Positions 9,575-16,146 of a stretch of 38,396 bases of DNA are shown in pieces (within the stretch, counting starts at the first letter, position 1; each line of letters opens with the position of its first letter). The stretch is from assembly GCA_020426925.1 (NCBI GenBank), contig JAGQPC010000268.1:1-38396 (forward strand), in the 5' to 3' direction. The notes under the pieces are model-generated. The model did no database searches, was not told the DNA's origin, and was given only the letters and a program-made list of their open reading frames with translations. Made by a program: the position numbers and the translations under genes. This DNA comes from Planctomycetales bacterium (lineage in GTDB: Bacteria; Planctomycetota; Planctomycetia; Pirellulales; Pirellulaceae).

Positions 9575-10195
9575 TCAAAAAGGAACTGGCGATTCAAATT
9601 CCAACATATCATGCGTTGCCGGATTTCGAAACGACAACTTGTGAGCGTGCAGCATCAAGCGTTCGCCATTGATCGGATTCCCGTAAATCGGGTCTCCGAC
9701 AATGGGATGTCCAATTGCCTTGCAATGAACGCGCAGCTGGTGAGAACGGCCCGTGCGCGGACGAAGCGTGACTCGAGTACGATCGCCTGAAACGGAAGCG
9801 ACTTCCAAATCTGTTATCGCTTCGCGACCCTGATCGCGATCAACGATGTAAGTCGGCGGAAGCGAGACTGTTATGTCTCGCCGCATCGGCAAGTCGATGC
9901 GTTGATTATCGGTGACAATCCCTTCAACAATCGCTGTGTAAGTTTTCGCGACGGAACGCTGTTCAAATTGCCGTCCGAGGCTTCTTTGTGTTTCCTCATC
10001 TCGAGCGAACACCAGCAATCCGGACGTGTCGCGGTCGAGCCTGTGCACAACAAGGGCTTCTGGAAACGACTGACGCAGACGCGACAAGACACAGTTGCTC
10101 TTGTCGGCAGTTCTTCCTGGAACGGACAGCAAGCCGCTGGGCTTGTCAACGACCAGCAATCGTTCCGTTTCGTAGAGGAGCGTGATTGGGGACAT
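9575..10195 (-). CDS. RluA-family pseudouridine synthase
   Basis: 206 residues from ATG at 10195; a TTG at 10243 would add 16 residues with no domain content. It isomerises uridine to pseudouridine in rRNA or tRNA. The family hallmarks are present: an N-terminal VVDKPSGLLSVPG, the catalytic loop HRLDRDTSGL with nucleophile Asp54, RSVAKTYTAIVEG, and the C-terminal GRSHQLRVHCKAIGHPIVGDP. There is no S4 RNA-binding domain, and the size suits the short RluA/TruC/RsuA-like class. The target uridine cannot be read from sequence. It is divergent from the symporter gene, with about 56 nt between their starts. Confidence 0.9.
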   Translation of the reverse strand: MSPITLLYETERLLVVDKPSGLLSVPGRTADKSNCVLSRLRQSFPEALVVHRLDRDTSGLLVFARDEETQRSLGRQFEQRSVAKTYTAIVEGIVTDNQRIDLPMRRDITVSLPPTYIVDRDQGREAITDLEVASVSGDRTRVTLRPRTGRSHQLRVHCKAIGHPIVGDPIYGNPINGERLMLHAHKLSFRNPATHDMLEFESPVPF

Positions 10196-10251
10196 CAGAT
10201 TTCTAACGCTGCCGCGTATGCTGCTAGTTGGAGGGCCGAACAATCGTTACG

Positions 10252-12135
10252 ATGTCGGCCATGGAACTTACATTTATCGATTGGTTGATTATTGTTGGCT
10301 ATCTCGCTGTAACGCTAGGGATTGGCCTCTGCTTTCGTCAGCGCGCAAGCCAAGGTCTTGCTGACTATTTTGTGTCCGGGCGTTCGCTGCCTTGGTGGAT
10401 CGCCGGAACGTCGATGGTCGCGACGACTTTTGCGGCCGACACTCCGTTGGCCGTGACGGGATTTGTGGCAAAGAACGGCTTAGCGGGAAACTGGATTTGG
10501 TGGTCGCTGGCACTGGGCGGCATGATCACCGTGTTCGTTTATGCACGGCTATGGCGGCGTGCGGAAGTTCTGACCGATGTGGAACTAATTGAGCTGCGAT
10601 ATTCCGGACCGTCTGCCGCCGGATTGCGAGGCGTACGAGCATTATACGTTGCGCTGATCATCAATCCGATCATCATCGGATGGGTCACCAAAGCTATGGT
10701 GACGGTGCTGACCGAAACGGTGCTTTACGATGCTGCCGCTCCAGTCACGGCCGAGGCCGCAGGCGCATCGGTAACGAATTGGGCGATTATTGTCGGTTTG
10801 CTGGCGATTGTCGGTGTCTATTGCACGTTGTCCGGAATGTGGGGTGTAGCCATGACCGACTTTGTGCAGTTCTTTGCCGCGATGCTGGGATGCATATTGT
10901 TGGCCGTCGTCGCAGTCGAGAAAGTTGGAGGCATTGAAAAACTTCAGGAGGGACTCAGTCAACTTCCTAACGGCGAAAACATGATGAGTTTTCTGCCCGA
11001 CGGCGTGACCGATTTGATGAAGCCGCGTGCTGAAGATTCAAACGCAGAGTTTCCCCAGCAGTGGATGCCGCTGAACATTTTCTTGATTTTCCTCTTTGTG
11101 CAGTGGTGGGCGACATGGTACCCCGGAGCCGAACCGGGTGGTGGCGGGTACGTCGTCCAGCGAATGTCCGCGTGCAAAGATGAAAGACACGCACTGTGGG
11201 CGACACTTTGGTATCAGATCGCCCATTACTGCATTCGCCCGTGGCCATGGTTGTTGGTCGCATTCGCCGCTGTGCTCTTGTACCCAGACTTGCGATCAGC
11301 TGAAGATCCGGGAGCTGGATTTGCTTGGGTCATTCGAGACGTCAGCCCCGTTGGATTACGCGGCTTGATGCTGATCACTTTCTTTTCTGCATTTATGTCA
11401 ACGATTAGTACTCAAATGAATTGGGGCGCATCGTACTTGGTTCGAGACGTCTATCAGCGGTTTTTGGCGCCTGACGCGTCGGAAGAACAGCTTACTCGAG
11501 CATCAAGAATCTCATCGGTGTTTGTGTTGATTCTAGGAGGAATCGTTAGTGGCGTGATGATCGAAGCTGGATTGGCGATCGACGAAGCTTGGGCATTATT
11601 GTTGGCGTTGGGTGCTGGTACCGGCGCGGTCTTTATGTTGCGTTGGTTTTGGTGGCGAGTTAACGCTTGGTCAGAAATCGTCGCGATGGGCGGCTCGCTG
11701 CTCTTCTTCGTGACGATCCCGCGGATTTCCGAGGCGTATCCCGATTGGCTTCCTTTGCCGGAGAACAACCGAGATCAAGTGCTGATGTTTTACGTGGCCA
11801 TTGCAACAATCGTCACTTGGCTGGTGGCAACGTTCTTAACAAAACCAACTTCGGATGAAACACTGATTGAGTTCTATCGCAAGGTCAGGCCAGGCGGATG
11901 GGGCTGGTCGCGAATCGCAAAACAGGCGTCTGACGTACGTGCTGATCGCAACGTAAGCCTGTCGTTTATGGCCGCAATTTTCGGAGCCGGCATCGTCTAT
12001 TTTACTCTGCCAGCCGTCGGAGCTTTCATTTTCAAACGCTACGACGATGGCGGTTTGCTCCTGTGCGGAGCGGCCGTTTGCGTTGTGATGGTGGGCGTGC
12101 TCATGCGAGCCATCGGCGCAAAGAACATCGTTTGA
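10252..12135 (+). CDS. Sodium:solute symporter family transporter
   Basis: 627 residues from ATG 10252. A TTG at 10228 and an ATG at 10261 are also in frame; the purine-rich GGAGGG at 10230-10235 is rather far (16 nt) from 10252, so the start is uncertain by a few codons. The protein has about 13 hydrophobic spans. Its N-terminus, DWLIIVGYLAVTLGIGL followed by ADYFVSGRSLPWWIAGTSM, is typical of the SSS family (PutP/SGLT-like), which couples inward movement of Na+ to uptake of sugars, amino acids or other solutes. An aromatic-rich segment around FVQWWATWYPGAEPGGGGY is seen in planctomycete members. Substrate is unknown; the following amidohydrolase gene hints at a possible functional pair, but they are separated by an inverted repeat. 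Confidence 0.9.
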   Translation: MSAMELTFIDWLIIVGYLAVTLGIGLCFRQRASQGLADYFVSGRSLPWWIAGTSMVATTFAADTPLAVTGFVAKNGLAGNWIWWSLALGGMITVFVYARLWRRAEVLTDVELIELRYSGPSAAGLRGVRALYVALIINPIIIGWVTKAMVTVLTETVLYDAAAPVTAEAAGASVTNWAIIVGLLAIVGVYCTLSGMWGVAMTDFVQFFAAMLGCILLAVVAVEKVGGIEKLQEGLSQLPNGENMMSFLPDGVTDLMKPRAEDSNAEFPQQWMPLNIFLIFLFVQWWATWYPGAEPGGGGYVVQRMSACKDERHALWATLWYQIAHYCIRPWPWLLVAFAAVLLYPDLRSAEDPGAGFAWVIRDVSPVGLRGLMLITFFSAFMSTISTQMNWGASYLVRDVYQRFLAPDASEEQLTRASRISSVFVLILGGIVSGVMIEAGLAIDEAWALLLALGAGTGAVFMLRWFWWRVNAWSEIVAMGGSLLFFVTIPRISEAYPDWLPLPENNRDQVLMFYVAIATIVTWLVATFLTKPTSDETLIEFYRKVRPGGWGWSRIAKQASDVRADRNVSLSFMAAIFGAGIVYFTLPAVGAFIFKRYDDGGLLLCGAAVCVVMVGVLMRAIGAKNIV

Positions 12136-12140
12136 ACAAA

Positions 12141-12207
12141 GTGGCGTAAGCTTCCAGCTTGCGATTCAGCGCAAAGGCATGTAACGCAAGCTGGAAGCTT
12201 ACGCCAC
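12141..12207. repeat. Perfect 23-bp inverted repeat (REP/MITE-like palindrome)
   Basis: The arms at 12141-12163 and 12185-12207 are exact reverse complements (left arm starts GTGGCGTAAGCTTCC and ends CAGCTTGCG), separated by 21 nt. Each arm also contains a smaller symmetric element, AAGCT-3 nt-AGCTT. There is no T-run after it, so it is not a standard rho-independent terminator. It begins 5 nt after the symporter stop and ends 17 nt before the dihydroorotase start. Size and symmetry fit a dispersed REP-like or miniature mobile element, but it could also end or attenuate transcription between the two genes. Confidence 0.85.
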
Positions 12208-12224
12208 GTATTACAAGGAATACG

Positions 12225-13583
12225 ATGACCAGAACATTGATCAAGGGAGCTACCGTTGTCTTGCCAGAGGAGACTCGGGTTGCGGACGTTGTGTTGGAAG
12301 ATGACAACACTGGCAGCGGAAAGATTGTCGACATCGATCCTTCTGGGCCAACTAGCGCCGACGAGACGATCAACGCGGAAGGGCTCCATCTGATTCCGGG
12401 TGTCATTGATGATCAGGTTCATTTTCGCGAACCGGGCTTTGAACACAAAGAAGATCTGGCAACGGCGAGTCGCGCGTGCGCCAAAGGAGGTGTGACGACA
12501 TTTCTTGAGATGCCGAACACGAATCCAAACACGACATCGCTCGACGCCTTGCACGCGAAGTTGGATTTAGCGGCCTCGAAGTCGATCGTGAATTTCGGCT
12601 TCTACATTGGTGCGACGCCTGACAATATCGATCAACTGAAACTGGCAAAACGGACTCCGGGTATTAAGGTTTTTATTGGATCCAGCACCGGCAATCTGTT
12701 GGTTGATCGTCAGGAAGCTCTCGAGCACATCTTTGCTGAAACGACGCTGCCGATTACGGCTCACTGTGAAGACGAGGCGACGATCCGCGCGAACGCCGAA
12801 CGTTTCGCTGGAACGACCGATGTTGCCGATCATTCTCGAATTCGCGACCACAAAGCCGCTGTGATCGCGACGCGTCGTGCGATTGATTTGGCCAAGCGAC
12901 ACAACCATCGGTTTCACGTTTTGCACGTTTCCACGGCAGACGAAATACCGCTGATTGCCGACCATGGAAACCTCATTACGGCCGAGGTATGTCCGCATCA
13001 TCTGTTCTTCAATGTTGACGATTATCAACGGCTGGGAACGCTCATTCAGATGAATCCTTCCGTCAAAACGAAAGCGGATAATCGCCAACTTTGGCAAGCT
13101 ATAGTGGATAATACGATACAAGTTGTTGCGACCGATCACGCGCCGCACACGCTTGAAGAAAAACGACAACCGTATCCGAAGTCGCCATCCGGTTTGCCAG
13201 CTGTCGAAAACTCACTGGCACTGATGCTGAATCAGGTGCACCAAGGGAACTGCACAATCGAGCAAGTCGTTGGCTGGATGTGCGACGCGCCTGCACGAGT
13301 TTGGGACATTGTGGACAAAGGACGCATCCAAATTGGCTTTGATGCGGACGTCGTATTGGTTGATTTGAATTTGTCGAAGGCCGTTCGTAACGAGCGACAA
13401 TTCACGAAATCAAAGTGGAGCCCGTGGGATGGCGAGACATTAACAGGTTGGGCAGTCGGCACTTGGGTGCGTGGAAACCGCGTGTTTGCATCGGAAAACG
13501 AAGACGACGAGCGAATCACGTCTCAAGCTTTGGCACGTGAAGTGCAATTTGACCATACTCGTTCTGGTTACTGGGGCAAGTGA
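12225..13583 (+). CDS. pyrC: Dihydroorotase-like cyclic amidohydrolase (class I)
   Basis: 452 residues from ATG 12225, preceded by AAGGAA at 12215-12220. An in-frame start at 12159 would run through the inverted repeat and is rejected. Amidohydrolase motifs are in order: metal-binding region D62-D-Q-V-H-F-R-E-P-G, [18 protein letters not shown] with the candidate carboxylated lysine, AHCED, VLHVST, and the C-terminal VATD304HAPH. Dihydroorotase closes carbamoyl-aspartate to dihydroorotate in pyrimidine synthesis. The first histidine of the usual HxH is Gln64; I recall [10 protein letters not shown] from a recognised dihydroorotase subgroup, so this need not mean loss of activity. No other pyrimidine gene is nearby; allantoinase or hydantoinase activity is the main alternative. 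Confidence 0.85.
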   Translation: MTRTLIKGATVVLPEETRVADVVLEDDNTGSGKIVDIDPSGPTSADETINAEGLHLIPGVIDDQVHFREPGFEHKEDLATASRACAKGGVTTFLEMPNTNPNTTSLDALHAKLDLAASKSIVNFGFYIGATPDNIDQLKLAKRTPGIKVFIGSSTGNLLVDRQEALEHIFAETTLPITAHCEDEATIRANAERFAGTTDVADHSRIRDHKAAVIATRRAIDLAKRHNHRFHVLHVSTADEIPLIADHGNLITAEVCPHHLFFNVDDYQRLGTLIQMNPSVKTKADNRQLWQAIVDNTIQVVATDHAPHTLEEKRQPYPKSPSGLPAVENSLALMLNQVHQGNCTIEQVVGWMCDAPARVWDIVDKGRIQIGFDADVVLVDLNLSKAVRNERQFTKSKWSPWDGETLTGWAVGTWVRGNRVFASENEDDERITSQALAREVQFDHTRSGYWGK

Positions 13584-13597
13584 CAGCATTATGTCAC
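13580..13597 (+). terminator. Short hairpin at the dihydroorotase stop
   Basis: GTGACA (13580-13585) and TGTCAC (13592-13597) pair across a 6-nt loop, overlapping the stop codon of the amidohydrolase gene. There is no T-run, so it is at most a weak or factor-dependent terminator or a 3'-end stabiliser. Confidence 0.25.
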
Positions 13598-13734
13598 ATC
13601 AGTGAAGTTGCTAGCGAACACTGACGTTGCAGATATGAAACGTGACGGATTACAACAGCCCGAGAACCGCAATCACCTCCAGGCTTTTGAAATTGTTCAA
13701 ACGTGGTGCCTGGAACGGAAATGGAGGAGACCCA

Positions 13735-14034
13735 ATGGTCAAATACACACTACTCTTGCTCGCCCTTGTAACCGCGACAGCAAGTCCTTCGCTATGTTTT
13801 GCGCAGGACTTGTCGACGTTTGATCCGTCCAAAGTCAGCGAAGACAACGCTACGTTTGTCGTAGGCAGTTCGTCGAGTCCAAGCTTGTCAGCCGATGATT
13901 CACACATCATCCGAAACAGCCTCGTGATCATTGGACTGGGAATCACGTTTTGTTTGGGCATGGCACTGACAGCCACAACGATCCAGCAGAACCGCTCCAC
14001 GACTCCGCATCCAACTCGATTCTATGCATCGTAG
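13735..14034 (+). CDS. Small secreted or membrane protein, function unknown
   Basis: 99 residues from ATG 13735. The start is set by a strong GGAGGAG (13723-13729) 5 nt upstream; the frame is open earlier but lacks a signal. The N-terminus VKYTLLLLALVTATA ending in CFAQ reads as a signal peptide. A short Ser/Asp-rich part follows, then one hydrophobic span, NSLVIIGLGITFCLGMALTA, and a polar tail of about 20 residues with a single Arg near the end. The protein would be anchored with its N-terminal part outside. The tail lacks the basic cluster expected of an exosortase sorting signal. It lies between a metabolic gene and a convergent NusG-like gene at the edge of the exosortase locus. I do not recognise the family. 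Confidence 0.6.
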   Translation: MVKYTLLLLALVTATASPSLCFAQDLSTFDPSKVSEDNATFVVGSSSSPSLSADDSHIIRNSLVIIGLGITFCLGMALTATTIQQNRSTTPHPTRFYAS

Positions 14035-14052
14035 TTGAATCTGAAGTTCCAT

Positions 14053-14079
14053 CCCGCGTTTTCCATTTCTGAGCGCGGG
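14053..14079. terminator. GC-rich hairpin between convergent genes
   Basis: CCCGCG (14053-14058) pairs perfectly with CGCGGG (14074-14079) over a 15-nt loop, in the 87-nt gap where the small secreted-protein gene and the NusG-like gene converge. Position suggests a bidirectional terminator; the lack of a T-run keeps confidence low. Confidence 0.35.
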
Positions 14080-14121
14080 GTGAACAGAATCTCCAGCACA
14101 TGCTCTCATGCATTAGGAAAT

Positions 14122-14676
14122 TCAGATCGGTTCGACGATGCAGTCTTCTAGTTCTACCGAAACGCCCTGTTGAAGCATGGTGACGGCAACGAGAAGTCGT
14201 TCTTTGCCTTTGCGGTTGATGACGACTCCTTCTAAGCCTTCCATCGATCCTTTTTTGATTCGCACGCGGTTGCCGGGAACGATCCGTTTTTCGACCGTCA
14301 ATGGAGCGTCGGCGTCGATTAGCGCGGTGACGTTGAGCAAGTCCAAACGCAATCGCTCAGAGTCGTCGACCGGAAGAATATTCGAAACTCGATTAGTTGT
14401 GAGGCTCAGCACTCGCTCTTCATCGGTCGTGAACAAGAAGATGTAGCCACCAAACAGCGGAACGTGAGAGCGGACTTTGCGGCCTCGAATTATGTTGTCT
14501 TTTGACACCAGCGGAAGGTAGAACGGGATTTCGTAACCTTCAAGTGCGCGTGCGAACGCCTTTTCTTGGCGGGCCTTGGTGTAGAATACCCACCATTTCC
14601 GTTCCTCGTCGGTGACGGCTAACTCGTTCAGCAGATTCGACGGATACAGCGATGTCTCGGCAGCAAGAATCGGCAT
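14122..14676 (-). CDS. NusG/RfaH/UpxY-like transcription antiterminator
   Basis: 184 residues read leftward from ATG at 14676. The N-terminal domain starts with WWVFYTKARQEKAFARAL and continues FYLPLVSKDNIIRGRKV and VPLFGGYIFLF, the pattern of the NusG N-terminal domain that binds RNA polymerase. The C-terminal ~55 residues, VPGNRVRIKKGSMEGLEGVV onward, are a KOW domain. Length and lack of extra insertions point to a specialised paralogue (RfaH/UpxY/LoaP type) rather than housekeeping NusG. These act on long polysaccharide operons by suppressing early termination. It is divergent from the exosortase operon, with a shared 456-nt gap, so regulation of that operon is a strong inference. I did not identify its DNA or RNA recognition element. 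Confidence 0.87.
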   Translation of the reverse strand: MPILAAETSLYPSNLLNELAVTDEERKWWVFYTKARQEKAFARALEGYEIPFYLPLVSKDNIIRGRKVRSHVPLFGGYIFLFTTDEERVLSLTTNRVSNILPVDDSERLRLDLLNVTALIDADAPLTVEKRIVPGNRVRIKKGSMEGLEGVVINRKGKERLLVAVTMLQQGVSVELEDCIVEPI

Positions 14677-15132
14677 GGCAAAAACTCAGCAGATGTTCAC
14701 ATTAGTACTCTGGGCTTCGTACCACTTCAGGATCGGCTGGACAGGCTGCATGCCTGGATCCCGAATAATATACGACGGCCCGCATCGAGAATGCGGTTGA
14801 TTCTGATTGTTTTGGCTGCTGGCCGTTAAATGGCACTCGGCTTGCTTGTGAGTCCTCCGGACAGTTGTGCGGGCAATCATCTGTTGCGATTAGTACACGC
14901 TGAATCGGCAGATGAGTCAGATTCTTGACACGACGTCGAATGTCCATCAGCATCGATAGTGTTCACACTGAAAACGAATTTGCTGGGTAATACCGTGATG
15001 AAGGTTTGCTCGGCTGGTCCAATTGAGTCGCTCGCGACGGGTTGCTCCCCTCCTAAGACTCGTTCATCGCCGTCGGCCCTCCCCCAAGGAGGTTAAGGAA
15101 ACGTCGTATAACACGCCATTGAATAGTCCAAA
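14677..15132. promoter_or_regulatory. Divergent intergenic region between the NusG-like gene and the exosortase operon
   Basis: 456 nt with no convincing gene. It holds a hairpin at 14780-14796 (CCGCAT-cgaga-ATGCGG) in the leader of the NusG-like gene. A consensus -35 TTGACA lies at 14925-14930, with a poor -10 candidate CAGCAT 17 nt further on. A second hairpin at 15078-15092 (CCTCC-cccaa-GGAGG) lies about 40 nt before the exosortase start. Divergent promoters must lie here, and the long leader would suit a NusG-family regulator acting during early elongation. The exact promoters are not certain. Confidence 0.45.
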
Positions 15133-16080
15133 TTGAACAGTCCAAACCGCATCCGCACTGATACCGCGTCGAAGTCGACAGCAGGTCCACACGCCGCACC
15201 GCCGGCAGCCAATGCACGATTTGATTGGCCGGTTGTGGCTGTGTTGATTGCAGGGTTTTTGTGGGCATATTGGCCGACCCTCGTTTCGCTCGTGCAGATT
15301 TGGGATCGAGAACCGGACTACTCTCACGGCTTCTTGGTCATTCCATTGGCTGGATGCTTCCTGTGGCTGAACCGAGAACGTCGGCCTGGGTTTCGATTGC
15401 ATTGGATCGGGCTGCTAGTCATCGCCTTGAGTATCGGTCTACGAACCGTTGGAATTCGCTTTGCCATCGATTCGGTCGATGGGTATTCGATTCTTGCTTG
15501 GGCGGCCGGCGTGGCACTTCTGTTGGGTGGCGGACCGATGCTGCGCTGGGCAGCACCCGCGATCATGTTTTTGTTTTTTATGGTTCCGCTGCCGTTTCGG
15601 ATCGAAATATTGCTCAGTCAGCAGCTTCAGAGCGTCGCGACTCAGATCAGTTGCTTCGTGTTACAGCTTCTCGGGCAGCCAGCATTTGCCGAGAATACGA
15701 CGATTCTCCTAGGTGATCAGCAGCTAAAGGTTGAACAGGCCTGTTCGGGTATGCGTATATTTTTTGGCACATTCGCGTTGGCGTTTGCCTACATCATCTT
15801 TGTCCGCCGAGAGCTCTGGGAAATCGTTATTTTACTGCTAAGTGCGGCACCAATTGCTCTAATAGTGAATTCACTTCGCATTGTGGCAACCGGTTTGCTG
15901 TATCAGAACTATTCCGGTGAAATGGCTCGTAAGTTCAGCCACGACATATCCGGCTGGGTGATGATACCGCTGGCTGCCGCTCTGTTTGGGTTGCTGACGT
16001 TGTATCTAAACCGACTGGTTCGTGAGACGAGCCCTTTGGAGCTGAGCGAATTGGTCAATCGCAAACGCTCGGAAGCGTGA
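15133..16080 (+). CDS. xrt: Exosortase (PEP-CTERM-type transpeptidase/protease)
   Basis: 315 residues. The start is TTG 15133: a TAG at 15124 closes the frame just upstream and no ATG occurs before the first membrane span, so TTG is the best choice. Exosortases cut a C-terminal sorting signal from exported proteins in the inner membrane, probably passing them to a carrier. About eight hydrophobic spans are seen, and the catalytic triad is in place: Cys204 in VEQACSGMR, Arg249 in VNSLR, and His270 in FSHDISGW. The early YSHGFLVIPLAGCFLW segment is also typical. It heads a row with a tyrosine autokinase, a TPR protein and a separate EpsI-domain protein, the usual partners. No target with a PEP-CTERM tail is visible in the window. 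Confidence 0.93.
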   Translation: MNSPNRIRTDTASKSTAGPHAAPPAANARFDWPVVAVLIAGFLWAYWPTLVSLVQIWDREPDYSHGFLVIPLAGCFLWLNRERRPGFRLHWIGLLVIALSIGLRTVGIRFAIDSVDGYSILAWAAGVALLLGGGPMLRWAAPAIMFLFFMVPLPFRIEILLSQQLQSVATQISCFVLQLLGQPAFAENTTILLGDQQLKVEQACSGMRIFFGTFALAFAYIIFVRRELWEIVILLLSAAPIALIVNSLRIVATGLLYQNYSGEMARKFSHDISGWVMIPLAAALFGLLTLYLNRLVRETSPLELSELVNRKRSEA

Positions 16081-16146
16081 ACCTTGACGGCGGATTTATA
16101 GACGAGTACTTGATGAATTCCGGTTCGTTGTTTCGTTGAGAAGAAC

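Noticed and set aside
12159-12224. Longer start for the dihydroorotase-like gene
   Set aside because: The extension would be encoded by the right half of the inverted repeat; ATG 12225 has a good ribosome binding site and begins the conserved domain.
14925-14953. A firm promoter call for the exosortase operon at TTGACA
   Set aside because: The -35 is perfect but the -10 at 17-nt spacing (CAGCAT) matches only 3 of 6, so it is kept only as a note in the intergenic entry.
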